Assembly (NCBI GenBank): GCA_000739535.1
Contig: DF820463.1
Coordinates: 834,562-898,561, forward strand
Origin: Candidatus Vecturithrix granuli
Lineage (GTDB): Bacteria; Moduliflexota; Moduliflexia; Moduliflexales; Moduliflexaceae
Direction: 5' to 3'
Length of the DNA stretch: 64,000 nucleotides
The translations under genes and the position numbers were made by a program. This document shows, one piece after another, positions 43,003-52,320 of this stretch; positions within the stretch are counted from its first letter, which is position 1, and each line of letters begins with the position of its first letter. Below the pieces are notes generated by a model. That model was not told where the DNA came from, ran no database searches, and saw only the letters and a program-made list of their open reading frames with translations.

Positions 43003-44784
43003 GTGAAAGCAGATCAGCACGTAATTCTTGGGGTTGGGATGGATGAAGCATCACACGATACGCTGATGCATTATGGGAAAGAGCGTGGGTATAAAGTGAT
43101 TTTTGCCGAACATGGAGCTCAGGCCATCGAAATGCTTGCAAGATGGGAAGTTGATGTATTTTTAATACCTGGAAATTTAGCGGATATGACAGGCGAGGAT
43201 TTCATCAAGCGTCTGAAATCCGACACGCGGTTTCAGGGAATTCCTGTGCTTGTGGCAGCAGATGCTCATGAGCGGGCGCTTGTTGAAAGATGTCTTGTCC
43301 AGGGGGCGGAAGATTATCTCCTGACCCCATTCAGTCCGGTTCTGCTCAATGCAGCCGTACAACCCATCTTTGAAAAACAACGCTTGCGCGACCAACTGAC
43401 GAATCAGGCAGAAGCGCTCGCAGCGGCAGAAAAACTGGCAGACATTACGCTGATTACGTTGCCCATCGGTCTGGCCCTCTCAGAAGAAGAAAACTTTGAT
43501 CTGCTGTTAGAAAAAATTCTTCAAGAAGTCAAGTGCGCCTGTCATGCAGACGGCGGGACGTTATACCTGCGTGAAGAGAACGCGTTGAAATTTGCTATCA
43601 TGATGAACGATTCCATGCAGATGGAAATGAATGAGCATTCTGACGCTGCATCTGGCATCTCGTTGTTATCGCTCTATGATCCGACGACCGGAGAACCGAA
43701 CTACAAGCATGTTGCCACATCAGCCGCGATCCGCGGAGAAACCATTAACATTCCTGATATCTATCTGTCACAGGATTTTGATTTTTCCGGGACAAAAGCC
43801 TTTGATCAGGAGCATGGCTATCGCACAACTTCGACCTTAACAATTCCATTAAAACGCTGCGGAGGGGAAGTGACCGGCGTACTCCAATTGATCAACGCTA
43901 CAGATCCGGAAAGCAATAAGGTTGTTGCTTTTGACGCGTACATGCAGCAGTTAGCCGAATTTTTTGCGGTTCAGGCCGCAGTGGTGCTCAATAATCGCCT
44001 GTTGATGGAACATCAGAAAGATCTGCTGCGCTTTGAAAATGAATTAGAAATTGCCCGGCAGATTCAACTGAGTTTTTTGCCGGAAACGCTTCCCCAACCT
44101 CCTGGATGGGAGATTGCCGCTTGTTTTCACCCGGCACGGGAAGTCGCCGGAGATTTTTATGATGCTTTCACGCTCGATAACGATCAAAAAGTTGCCTTTG
44201 TGATCGCCGATGTCTGCGACAAGGGGGTTGGCCCCGCGCTCTTTATGGCGCTTATTCGGACGCTTCTGCGGGCGTTTACCAAATACAATCCGTCGCGTGA
44301 ATTAATGGATAACAAGCGTGCGCTCGGCGTTGAACTGACCAATGAGTATATCTGCCAAAATCAAATTGAGACCAGTATGTTTGCCACAGCCTTTACCGGG
44401 CTTCTTGATGTCGCCTCCGGCGTCTTATATTATGTGAACTGCGGACATAATCCGCCATATATTCTTGGCCCCAATGGCCTGAAAACCGCGTTAAAACCGA
44501 CTGCTCCTGTTCTTGGTGCGTTTCCCGGCGTCAAATTTCCCATTCATCAGGTCACATTAGAACCGGGCGATTTGCTTTTTACGTTTACTGACGGCCTCCC
44601 GGAAGCGCGCGACCCCAGCGGGGCCTTTTTCACGAACGAACGTATTCTCAACATTTTAGCTCAACCGATCTCTTCAGTCGCTGTCTTACTTCAACAAATG
44701 GACGCATACGTTCATGCACACATTGCCGACGCCAAACAGTTTGATGATATTACCATGTTATTGATACGACGATTGCCTGAATAA
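43003..44784 (+). CDS. SpoIIE/RsbU-type PP2C phosphatase with receiver-like and GAF domains
   Basis: The protein has 593 residues and a GTG start with GGGGAG upstream. The N-terminal receiver-like domain (about 5-125) lacks the phosphoacceptor: after D51 (VDVFLIP) the position is P56, and the Lys motif reads LTP. A GAF domain follows (about 150-335, TLYLREENALKF ... TSTLTIPLK), then a SpoIIE PP2C domain (about 355-590) with GDFYDAFTL, IADVCDKGVGPALF and FTDGLPEARD, metal ligands kept. It probably dephosphorylates the STAS proteins encoded nearby. Confidence 0.92.
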   Translation: MKADQHVILGVGMDEASHDTLMHYGKERGYKVIFAEHGAQAIEMLARWEVDVFLIPGNLADMTGEDFIKRLKSDTRFQGIPVLVAADAHERALVERCLVQGAEDYLLTPFSPVLLNAAVQPIFEKQRLRDQLTNQAEALAAAEKLADITLITLPIGLALSEEENFDLLLEKILQEVKCACHADGGTLYLREENALKFAIMMNDSMQMEMNEHSDAASGISLLSLYDPTTGEPNYKHVATSAAIRGETINIPDIYLSQDFDFSGTKAFDQEHGYRTTSTLTIPLKRCGGEVTGVLQLINATDPESNKVVAFDAYMQQLAEFFAVQAAVVLNNRLLMEHQKDLLRFENELEIARQIQLSFLPETLPQPPGWEIAACFHPAREVAGDFYDAFTLDNDQKVAFVIADVCDKGVGPALFMALIRTLLRAFTKYNPSRELMDNKRALGVELTNEYICQNQIETSMFATAFTGLLDVASGVLYYVNCGHNPPYILGPNGLKTALKPTAPVLGAFPGVKFPIHQVTLEPGDLLFTFTDGLPEARDPSGAFFTNERILNILAQPISSVAVLLQQMDAYVHAHIADAKQFDDITMLLIRRLPE

Positions 44785-44863
44785 ATTGAAGATTTGAAAC
44801 TACAGGAATTGATATATAAGCAAGAATCGCTGCTCCGCGAATATTGAATGTTCAATATTCAAT

Positions 44864-45310
44864 ATGAGCATGTTATTTATGGAAGCGTTAACTTTTCCCG
44901 GAACATTGGATTCCCTGGAACTCATCAGAAAATATGTCAAAGAAGCGGCAGAAAAGGCCGGATTGCAAAAAAAATCCACCTATCGTCTCTGTCTCGCTGT
45001 AGATGAGATTGCAGCGAATTCCGTCATTCATGGCTATGAAGAAGCTGGATTGCAAGGGGCTTTGAAGGTTCACGCTGAACTTGACGATGCCAGTTTGAAG
45101 ATCATTCTTGAAGATGAAGGCCATGCCTTTGATCCACGTCATGCGCCGCCGCCGGATCATAAGGATTTACCCATCGAAGAACGGCCGATTGGCGGTCTGG
45201 GTGTGTATCTGACTCTGAAGGGCGTTGATGAATTTCAGTATGAACGCAAAGGGAAATGGAATCGACATATCTTTAATATGCGCCGTGCCTCAGAATGCAG
45301 CCAATCATAG
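44864..45310 (+). CDS. RsbW-like anti-sigma serine kinase (HATPase)
   Basis: This 148-residue protein is a GHKL ATPase of the anti-sigma type: an N-terminal strand and helix, N-box LAVDEIAANSVIHGY, G1 box EDEGHAFDP, and a GGLGVYLTLKGVDEFQYER end. It would phosphorylate STAS proteins and hold a sigma factor or another partner. It lies 80 bases after the phosphatase. No sigma factor gene is in the window. ATG 44864 or 44870 could be used; the leader contains AATATTGAATGTTCAATATTCAAT, a small inverted repeat. Confidence 0.9.
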   Translation: MSMLFMEALTFPGTLDSLELIRKYVKEAAEKAGLQKKSTYRLCLAVDEIAANSVIHGYEEAGLQGALKVHAELDDASLKIILEDEGHAFDPRHAPPPDHKDLPIEERPIGGLGVYLTLKGVDEFQYERKGKWNRHIFNMRRASECSQS

Positions 45311-45591
45311 GTTGTACGGCGCAAAAGGGAGGCTGGCAGATTCTTCTTGCGCGTCCTATCATCGCTCAGGTCTTTTTGGGACTCCAATCCACAAAAGCAT
45401 ACTTTTAATTTTCCGCCTTTTGCCCTGCATGACAGGGCTTAACTTCCCACGCTCACAATCTTTTTTCACCTGTTCCGGGAAAATCAATCACATTATTCGC
45501 TTGACGAAACCATGAGATTTCTTTACAAGTTTTTAAAAGTAACAAATTACTGTCGTCATTGTTGATGTGTCATGGAGGATTCTATTGATTT

Positions 45592-47439
45592 ATGAGCGTT
45601 GAATCGAAAAAAGACAGTCCGGAGAAACCGAAACCGTCGAAAGGCACAGGGTTTTCACTCTGGATTGTATTGTTGCTCATCGTGGGGGCTGTAGTCTTAT
45701 ATCATTTTATGACGCTCCAGGATGAGACCATGTTGTATAGCGAATTTAAAGAACATCTGCACGCAGGCAGAGTGCTGCGCGTATTCATCGGGGAAAAGAC
45801 ACTGAGCGGTGAATTGAAACAATTGAATTCCGAGCAAAAACCGCTGACATTTACCACCCTGAGGATTGAGGACCCGGACTTAATCAGAACCTTAGAAACA
45901 CAGAAGATCGAATATTCCGGCAAAGACACACATTCCTGGCTTACAAATTTTTTGAATTGGGGGCTTCCGCTTGCACTTATTGTGTTTATTGGACTCATCA
46001 TTATCGGCCGCATTGGTCCGGGCAGCAGCATTATGTCTTTTGGCAAAAGCCGCGCCAGATTTTATGAAGAAGATGAGATGAAAGTGACGTTCGATGATGT
46101 CGCCGGTATAGACGAAGCCAAAGAGGAATTAATTGAAATTATCGAATTCCTGAGCAATCCTGAAAAATTTACCAATTTAGGCGGGAAAATTCCCAAAGGG
46201 GCATTACTGGTAGGCGCGCCCGGCACTGGCAAGACCTTGCTGGCGAAAGCTGTCGCAGGCGAAGCGAAAGTGCCGTTTCTCAGCATCAGCGGGTCGGCGT
46301 TTGTGGAAATGTTTGTGGGAGTCGGCGCATCACGGGTGCGGGATCTCTTTCACCAGGCCCAGCACAAAGCGCCGTGTATTATTTTTATTGATGAACTCGA
46401 TGCCCTGGGGAAAACCCGCGGAGTCAACCCGGTAGGCGGCCATGACGAACGCGAACAAACCCTGAATCAATTGCTGGTAGAAATGGATGGCTTCGATAGT
46501 CGGGTTGGCGTTATTATCATGGCGGCCACAAACCGACCGGAAATTTTGGATCAAGCGTTATTGCGACCGGGACGTTTTGATCGCCAGATTTTTGTTGACC
46601 GTCCGGACATCAAAGGGCGTGAAGCGATTCTCCGCGTCCATGTCAAAGAGGTGAAATTGGCAGAAGATGTTGATGTCAATGTCATTGCCGGACGGACGCC
46701 TGGGTTTGTCGGCGCGGATTTGGCGAATATCGTCAATGAAGCGGCGTTATTGGCTGCGCGCCGCGATAAACAGGCGGTAGAAATGAGTGACCTCGAAGAA
46801 GCGATTGATCGAGTGGTTGCTGGCCTGGAAAAGAAAAGCCGGGTCATGACCAAAAAAGAAAAGGAACTGATCGCTTATCATGAAGCCGGCCATGCCCTGG
46901 TTGCAAGTTTTCTGCCGAATGCCACGCCTGTCCATAAAGTCTCGATTATTCCCCGAGGCCTGGCATTGGGCGTCACCATGTTTCTGCCGACTGAAGATCG
47001 GTATTTGATGACCAAGGCGGAACTACTCGATCAGATTGGTACCGCTCTGGGTGGACGAATCGCAGAAGAATTGACATTCCAGGAAACTACCAGCGGAGCG
47101 CGCGATGATTTACGCCGTGCCTCTGAAATCGCCCGCATGATGGTCACAGAGTATGGCATGAGTGAAAAATTAGGCTTAGTAACCTTTGAAAGTAACTATC
47201 GCTCGCCCTTTCTCGATGGCTATGCTTCTGCTGAAGGCGCGTATAGTGATACAACCGCGTACCAAATTGATCAGGAAGTGAAACATATTATTGATGAAGC
47301 CTATCTTCGCGTCAGAGATATTCTGGAGCAGCACCTTGAAACGCTCCAGAATCTAGCCCGGGTGCTCCTAGAAAAAGAAGTGGTGGAACGCGAAGAATTT
47401 GACCGAATTATCGGGAAAATCCCTTTGGAAAGTGCATAA
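45592..47439 (+). CDS. ftsH: ATP-dependent zinc metalloprotease FtsH
   Basis: The 615-residue protein has the normal FtsH plan: membrane helix (about 23-41), a periplasmic domain, a second helix (about 125-143), an AAA+ domain with Walker A GAPGTGKT (about 208-215), Walker [10 protein letters not shown], second region of homology [20 protein letters not shown], and the M41 peptidase with HEAGH (about 430-434). It degrades membrane and short-lived cytoplasmic proteins. The usual conserved C-terminal tail is short. GGAGG precedes the ATG at slightly long spacing. Confidence 0.96.
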   Translation: MSVESKKDSPEKPKPSKGTGFSLWIVLLLIVGAVVLYHFMTLQDETMLYSEFKEHLHAGRVLRVFIGEKTLSGELKQLNSEQKPLTFTTLRIEDPDLIRTLETQKIEYSGKDTHSWLTNFLNWGLPLALIVFIGLIIIGRIGPGSSIMSFGKSRARFYEEDEMKVTFDDVAGIDEAKEELIEIIEFLSNPEKFTNLGGKIPKGALLVGAPGTGKTLLAKAVAGEAKVPFLSISGSAFVEMFVGVGASRVRDLFHQAQHKAPCIIFIDELDALGKTRGVNPVGGHDEREQTLNQLLVEMDGFDSRVGVIIMAATNRPEILDQALLRPGRFDRQIFVDRPDIKGREAILRVHVKEVKLAEDVDVNVIAGRTPGFVGADLANIVNEAALLAARRDKQAVEMSDLEEAIDRVVAGLEKKSRVMTKKEKELIAYHEAGHALVASFLPNATPVHKVSIIPRGLALGVTMFLPTEDRYLMTKAELLDQIGTALGGRIAEELTFQETTSGARDDLRRASEIARMMVTEYGMSEKLGLVTFESNYRSPFLDGYASAEGAYSDTTAYQIDQEVKHIIDEAYLRVRDILEQHLETLQNLARVLLEKEVVEREEFDRIIGKIPLESA

Positions 47440-47461
47440 TTTTTATGTGTAAAGGATGATC

Positions 47462-47494
47462 ATGAAGGGGATGAATCTTTTTCATCCCCTTCAT
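47462..47494. terminator. Hairpin after ftsH
   Basis: ATGAAGGGGATGAA and TTCATCCCCTTCAT are perfect 14-base complements with loop TCTTT. A clear U-tract is lacking; it still may end the ftsH transcript. Confidence 0.6.
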
Positions 47495-47507
47495 ATCAGC
47501 GTTTATC

Positions 47508-48515
47508 ATGAGAAAGAACACACACAATTTCTGGTATCTGTTGGGAATGCTTGTGTATGCCCTCTTATTGAGTTCATGCGCGTCGCTTATGCGTGGGCCG
47601 GAAACGCCTCCAATCATCGAACATGACATTTTTGACGCTTTCGTTACGCTTCCCGGAATCCCTGAAAATATTGAAGTTAATCCAATGACAGGCAGAGTTT
47701 ATGTTGTCTATCGCGCTTACCCTGCTTTAACTGTACTTGAAGCTCAAACACTCCAGATGCTCGCCTCAGTCCCTTTACCCAAGTGTTCCCATCGTATCGG
47801 CATTGATCCCGTAAGCAATCGTATCTACGTCACGAATAAACAGAAAGGATCGATCTCAATTATTGATGGAGAGACATATTCACTAGTAAACACCCTGAAA
47901 GTCGGTCGCTGGCCTAATGGGATCACCGTCAATTCCCACACGAACACTATTTATGTTACTGATGAAAAACGAGCGATGGTGTCTATGATTGATGGCAAGA
48001 GCATGGCGGTCGTCGCCAGTATCCGTGTAGGGCGGTCCCCACGCGGGATTGCCGTAAATAGTTCGCGCAATCTTGTATATGTAGCCAATACAAAAGATGA
48101 TACGGTTTCCATCATTGATGGGAATACGCAAGAAGTTGTGAATATTATTCCTGTTGGAAGTCAACCGAACTATGTAGCAGTGGATTCTGTGTTGAATAAA
48201 GCCTTTGTTTCGAATACGCACAGCAACAATGTGTATGTGATTGATGGCGGCGATTTTCATCTGGTCGTCGGCGTGGTGCCTGTGCAAGTGAACCCCTGGG
48301 GCTTAACCGTGGATGAGACGCATAATTGGCTGTTTGTCACCAATACGAATGATCATTCCCTGTCAGTCGTGCAAACCCGGTCGCATCAAGTGCTGGCAAC
48401 CAGCCCAACCCAGGCATTTCCGATTGACGTTGCGGTCGATGGTGAACGCAAGCTCCTGTATGTGATTCACCGTGATCGGCGGGAACTATTCATCGCGCAT
48501 ATTACACAGGAATAA
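47508..48515 (+). CDS. YVTN beta-propeller lipoprotein
   Basis: The protein has 335 residues. A signal with lipobox LLSSC (Cys about 24) is followed by about seven YVTN/NHL-like propeller blades. Repeated patterns are (V)NSxxNxxYVxN-xDxTVSIIDGNT and VGRxPxGIAVNS. Such propellers sit on the cell surface or in the periplasm and bind ligands or partners. No catalytic site is visible and no specific partner is adjacent. Confidence 0.92.
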   Translation: MRKNTHNFWYLLGMLVYALLLSSCASLMRGPETPPIIEHDIFDAFVTLPGIPENIEVNPMTGRVYVVYRAYPALTVLEAQTLQMLASVPLPKCSHRIGIDPVSNRIYVTNKQKGSISIIDGETYSLVNTLKVGRWPNGITVNSHTNTIYVTDEKRAMVSMIDGKSMAVVASIRVGRSPRGIAVNSSRNLVYVANTKDDTVSIIDGNTQEVVNIIPVGSQPNYVAVDSVLNKAFVSNTHSNNVYVIDGGDFHLVVGVVPVQVNPWGLTVDETHNWLFVTNTNDHSLSVVQTRSHQVLATSPTQAFPIDVAVDGERKLLYVIHRDRRELFIAHITQE

Positions 48516-48572
48516 ACAACAGTAAAGCCTATAATAGACATCATTCCAAAATATTTCTTCCGGCGAAATTGA

Positions 48573-49592
48573 TTACATGGTTTGTGCAGATTGAGCGGCT
48601 GTAACCATTGCCTGAATGTTTTCCGGGGGAGTGTCGGGGGCAAGCGTACAGCCGGAGGCCAGAATAAAACGGCCTAATTGAGAAGCGTGTTCACACAAAC
48701 TTTTGACGCTAGCGCTGACATCCTGCGGTCGTCCGTGCAGCAGGACGCCAACCGGATCAATATTGCCTATGATCGTGATGTGTTCCGACAGGCGGCTGCG
48801 GGCTGCCACGAGATCAACCCCAGCGTCGAGTTCAAGACTGTGAGCATGACTCTGGCTCATCAAGTCCAACAGTTTAGTGGTGTTGCCGCAAATATGCAGG
48901 GTGGTGGGGATGTCGTAAGGTTGAAGTTCATCAAAGACTTGCTGCTGGTAGGGCAAGGCGAATTTTTGATAGTTTTCAGGGCCAAGTAGCATGGCCGGAG
49001 AATCTCCGGTATTCAGAATATGCGCTCCGGCTTCGGCCATGGCGCGGGCGTAACGGATGACGGTTTCCGTACAGATGTCGAGCAATTTCTTTATGAACAC
49101 CGGGTTGTCATACACATCCAGCATGACCTGATTGATGCCGCGTAAAGCGCAGGCCAGGGAAAAAGGAGATTGGTCGAAATTCCCTATCACGGCGAACTGA
49201 TCTTGTGCGCGGCGGACCGCGATTTCTAAGGCTTTGACCAGCAGGGGAAGTCGTCCATCACAGGCCGGATCAGCGGGAATCAGGCGATCAATCTGTTTTT
49301 TGTCGGCTAACAGTGGCGTGGTGCCCTGGACCGGCGCATCTTCAGAATATTGCACCGGCGCGCCCATGGCTTCGGCTGTGACCCAGGTTTCGGCTGAAAC
49401 ATAAACGCCATCATATTGAAAGCGTTCGCGGCAGGCGATGCGTGAATCGGCCAGCGTTTCCGGCGACCTGAGTTCTTCGCTGATTCTCATCCCGTTGAGC
49501 CGGGCTGCGGTTTGACCAATGATCGGCACCACCGGAATTCTATCCGGGGTTTTCCCCTGAAATACAGATAGTATGCGTTCTAATGAGGTCAT
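48573..49592 (-). CDS. Uroporphyrinogen-decarboxylase-family protein (MtaA/CmuA-like)
   Basis: The 339-residue protein has the URO-D TIM-barrel plan with SLERILSVFQGKTPDRIPVVP at the start, HICGN in the middle and ILASGCTLAPDTPPEN near the end. The His-X-Cys and distal Cys are zinc ligands in the MtaA/MtbA/CmuA corrinoid-methyltransferase branch rather than HemE. It is the last of three minus-strand genes; no corrinoid protein is adjacent. The substrate is unknown. Confidence 0.85.
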   Translation of the reverse strand: MTSLERILSVFQGKTPDRIPVVPIIGQTAARLNGMRISEELRSPETLADSRIACRERFQYDGVYVSAETWVTAEAMGAPVQYSEDAPVQGTTPLLADKKQIDRLIPADPACDGRLPLLVKALEIAVRRAQDQFAVIGNFDQSPFSLACALRGINQVMLDVYDNPVFIKKLLDICTETVIRYARAMAEAGAHILNTGDSPAMLLGPENYQKFALPYQQQVFDELQPYDIPTTLHICGNTTKLLDLMSQSHAHSLELDAGVDLVAARSRLSEHITIIGNIDPVGVLLHGRPQDVSASVKSLCEHASQLGRFILASGCTLAPDTPPENIQAMVTAAQSAQTM

Positions 49593-49664
49593 CTATTTTA
49601 TCACAGCAAGAGTGCAAAAATGAAGTTTTTGCAGCAAAAACTTCATTTTTACTGCGTTCCTGCT

Positions 49665-50429
49665 TTATCCTGATGAATGGCAATATTTCTTGAGCATCTC
49701 TCCTAACGGATCAATGTCTTCGGCGGAATATCCCAGATACGAATGTCGTCGCCAGCCTTCGGCATATTGAAATTTTTCAGACATCTTGCCCACCTCTTCC
49801 GACATCTCGCGCATAGTGATCAGATAGGCGTTTAGCCCCTGACTTTCATCTAACCAGGTTTTCTGGCTTTCATGGCAAGCCAACATCTGGGTTTTCCGGT
49901 CAATTGTAGAGCTAATATCAACATAAAAGTCTGGAATAATTGGCCGCCGCAACCCGTCAGTCAGACCGTAAGGCATGGCGTGATACAAGGTCACATTGTG
50001 TTGAATTGCCTCAACTGGCGGAGAGGATAAATAATTCGGCATTCCCCGGCAAAACGCCGCTGTGACGCCGATGCGCGAGGTATTACTATGATCTTCCATG
50101 TAATCTTCAGGAGAAGGCAGCAACATGATGTCAGGTTTGATCTGACGAATAATCGCCGTGACCTGGCGAATCAACTCTTGCGTGTAAAAGACTTCCAGAT
50201 CGTTGACCAGACTCTCGTGAAACGCAGCCCCCAGAAAAGAGGCGGCATTCTGCGCCTCCTGCCCGCGAATCCGCACAATGTCCTCGGGACGATGGATAGT
50301 CGTGCCACAACTCCCATTGGCCAGATTCATATAATGCAGATCGCAACCCGCTTCTTTCAGCAGGAACAATGTGCCTGCCATCATAAACTCAATGTCATCC
50401 GGGTGACATCCTAATGCAAAGATTTTCAT
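49665..50429 (-). CDS. PIG-L family deacetylase 1
   Basis: This 254-residue protein has the PIG-L/LmbE metal site: LGCHPDDIEF at the N-terminus and MEDHSNTSRIG mid-protein. It removes N-acetyl groups from sugars such as GlcNAc conjugates by family knowledge. It is encoded between the URO-D-family gene and a NagB-like gene, fitting amino-sugar breakdown. A second PIG-L protein, at 62027, has a different closest subfamily. Confidence 0.9.
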   Translation of the reverse strand: MKIFALGCHPDDIEFMMAGTLFLLKEAGCDLHYMNLANGSCGTTIHRPEDIVRIRGQEAQNAASFLGAAFHESLVNDLEVFYTQELIRQVTAIIRQIKPDIMLLPSPEDYMEDHSNTSRIGVTAAFCRGMPNYLSSPPVEAIQHNVTLYHAMPYGLTDGLRRPIIPDFYVDISSTIDRKTQMLACHESQKTWLDESQGLNAYLITMREMSEEVGKMSEKFQYAEGWRRHSYLGYSAEDIDPLGEMLKKYCHSSG

Positions 50430-50434
50430 AGGAG

Positions 50435-50585
50435 TGATTAAAGTTTATAAGTGACTAAAATTGAAAGGGACTAAAAGGACTAAAGGGACTAAAAGTTTAA
50501 AGTTGAAAGAAGCCTCCTCAAATTTTAATCCCTTTAGCCCCTTTAGTCTCTTTAGTCCCTTATAAACTTTAGTCACTTACAAACG
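50435..50585. repeat. Inverted array of AGTGACTAA-type repeats (copy 3 of 3)
   Basis: TTATAAGTGACTAAA, AGGGACTAAA and related units are followed by complementary CCCTTTAGC and CCCTTATAAAC units, giving a hairpin of about 150 bases between the NagB-like and PIG-L genes of a presumed operon. Confidence 0.75.
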
Positions 50586-51515
50586 TCAATGCATTTCGGC
50601 GTCGCAGGTGCCGATGCCGGGGCGATAGTAATTGAATTGGACATTCGGGTGATCTGCTAACAGCGACATGGGCACGGCGCTATCCGGCAGCTTCTTTGAG
50701 ATCATAAACGCAGTCAAACGCATCCCAAAGGGGTTATCGTGCATTCCGGCCTGCCAGATCGACACTTTCTCCGATTTCCAGGTTTCCACCGGTCCGACAC
50801 TGATCGCCTGGGAAGGCACATTGGAGACCACGCCGCCGCCAGAGGTGCGGGCATTCTGAATAATCGTCATCGGGTGCAGATTCACAATCCGTGCACTAAG
50901 TTGGCGATATTCTTGCGGCGAGGGGGGATTGTCCTGATATTTCCCTTCACGTTTGACCGGATCGTTAAAGGCCCAATGTTTCACTTCCCCCTGTCCGCCT
51001 TGCATGACCAGACAGCGCACCTTGTCAAAGGATGCTGTGTAGTCTTCGATATTGCTCTCGGTTAAAAAGTGCAGATGTTCATCCGGCATCCGCAATTTTT
51101 TGTTGATGCGATTGAAGCAGAGTTCCATATCCGCTTTGGCGAAACTCAGCGGATGCGTAATCGGAACGGCTTTGCCATTCAAATACCATTCATCCATGCC
51201 CCAAAAATGACCGTAACGTACATCAACGTGCAAATCATTGACAATTTGAGCCACAAGCGGTAACTGTTCCGTGGGGCCAATCGGGCCGCAAATCCCGGTT
51301 GGTTCATGTTCGGTAGCCTGCTGCCAGGCCCGGACATATTCCAACGCTTCCGCCACATAAAAAGATTCCAGGGTATCATAAAATTTTACCGTGAAACCCG
51401 ATCGTGATAATTGCAGCAAATCCTCTGCGCTTAATTTCGCCGCGTCGTTTAAAATCTGTTCATCCAGAGTGGTATAATCCCACCACTCCGGCGCAACTTT
51501 ACTGATGTTTCTCAT
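50586..51515 (-). CDS. Glucosamine-6-phosphate deaminase-like (NagB family) protein
   Basis: The 309-residue protein shows the NagB/RpiA/SgcA fold: an early [14 protein letters not shown] phosphate loop, [11 protein letters not shown], and late [32 protein letters not shown]. It is longer than NagB and has a divergent active-site region, so the substrate may not be glucosamine-6-phosphate. It lies first in a three-gene minus-strand set with a PIG-L deacetylase. GGAGGGAGCACT precedes the ATG. Confidence 0.82.
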   Translation of the reverse strand: MRNISKVAPEWWDYTTLDEQILNDAAKLSAEDLLQLSRSGFTVKFYDTLESFYVAEALEYVRAWQQATEHEPTGICGPIGPTEQLPLVAQIVNDLHVDVRYGHFWGMDEWYLNGKAVPITHPLSFAKADMELCFNRINKKLRMPDEHLHFLTESNIEDYTASFDKVRCLVMQGGQGEVKHWAFNDPVKREGKYQDNPPSPQEYRQLSARIVNLHPMTIIQNARTSGGGVVSNVPSQAISVGPVETWKSEKVSIWQAGMHDNPFGMRLTAFMISKKLPDSAVPMSLLADHPNVQFNYYRPGIGTCDAEMH

Positions 51516-51561
51516 AGTGCTCCCTCCTTATTCATATCTGGTTTTTGTAGCTTTTTTGGGG

Positions 51562-51783
51562 AACTACAAGGATTTGGTGTACAAAGGATTTGTTACTGTA
51601 AATAATTCTGTATTCAACCACAGATGAACACAGAGGAACACAGATCGTCTGAAATATCCGTGTCTATCCGTGTCTATCTGTGGTTCATTTTCAACACCGG
51701 CACAGAATTATTTACAGTAACAAGGATTTTTGATATGACATAAACAGACTGCATTACTCCTTTGTACATTCAATCCTGTAGTT
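51562..51783. repeat. Outer imperfect inverted repeat interrupted by a MITE
   Basis: AACTACAAGGATT...GTACAAAGGA (51562-51588) and TCCTTTGTAC...AATCCTGTAGTT (51758-51783) are imperfect complements. With the inner insertion and one target copy removed they would form one palindrome of about 85 bases, apparently an older element. Confidence 0.55.
51592..51721. mobile_element. 130-bp MITE with perfect TIRs and 8-bp target duplication
   Basis: The left end GTTACTGTAAATAATTCTGT (51592-51611) is the exact complement of the right end (51702-51721). AAGGATTT flanks it on both sides (51584-51591 and 51722-51729) as a clean 8-base target duplication. The interior is a further palindrome around ACCACAGATGAACACAGAG. 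There is no gene, so a transposase would act in trans. The ends look broadly IS256-like, but I cannot confirm that. Confidence 0.9.
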
Positions 51784-51784
51784 T

Positions 51785-51827
51785 CTGTTGTTTCGGGAAT
51801 AAGTCTTCGAGATTCCCGAAACAACAG
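51785..51827. terminator. Perfect 16-bp hairpin downstream of hicB
   Basis: CTGTTGTTTCGGGAAT and ATTCCCGAAACAACAG enclose an 11-base loop, 21 bases past the hicB stop on the minus strand. No U-tract on that strand; likely a transcript-ending or stabilising hairpin. Confidence 0.55.
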
Positions 51828-51847
51828 TATTGCCAATATTAACGATT

Positions 51848-52060
51848 CTAAGCAAACACAAGACAGCGTCCTTTGGGTTCAGGAATCGAGTCACCAAATT
51901 CTTGGGCTGTTTCAATCCAGAGGGTGATGGCTTGTTTGATATGTGTCAAGGCATCATCATAATTCTTGCCATGCGCCATACATCCGGGAAGTTCCGGAAC
52001 CTCGGCAATAAATGTATCATCCTCAGTACTCCAATATATGATGATTTCATATTTTCCCAT
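51848..52060 (-). CDS. hicB: HicB-family antitoxin
   Basis: The 70-residue protein is a single HicB domain: YEIIIYWSTEDDTFIAEVPELPGCMAHGKNYDDALTHIKQAI. The partial RNase-H-like fold is complete; a C-terminal DNA-binding helix-turn-helix or ribbon is absent, as in short HicB forms. It starts directly after the TAA of the hicA frame (TAAATG), with GGAGGGG in the end of hicA as ribosome-binding site. It would neutralise HicA. Confidence 0.9.
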   Translation of the reverse strand: MGKYEIIIYWSTEDDTFIAEVPELPGCMAHGKNYDDALTHIKQAITLWIETAQEFGDSIPEPKGRCLVFA

Positions 52061-52314
52061 TTAATCTTCCCCTCCAAGTTGATACTTCAAAATGATACGA
52101 CACACCTGTCTTACCTGGTAAGGTTTTGCCTTATTACCATCTCGTTGTAAGTTCACTTTTTCTTCTCCACCAAATTTTCTAAAAATATGATGGCTTCCTT
52201 TTCGTGCATATCAAAACCATAATGGCATAATAACTGGCATAAGTCGTCAAAGGCGATATTTGCATCAGATCTGCCAAATAAAATTTGATTCCGCAACTTA
52301 TCATATTTATCCAT
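52061..52314 (-). pseudogene. hicA: HicA toxin gene with apparent frameshift
   Basis: ATG 52314 opens MDKYDKLRNQILFGRSD ... CHYGFDMHE, and another frame carries the HicA core KGSHHIFRKFGG ... KPYQVRQVCRIILKYQL. They join if one A is added to the AAAA run at 52199-52202 (TTTT on the plus strand). The joined protein would have about 84 residues, normal for HicA, including the catalytic His of GSHH. So the toxin is either inactivated or affected by a homopolymer sequencing error. HicA cleaves mRNA in translating cells. Confidence 0.8.
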
Positions 52315-52320
52315 GACCGC

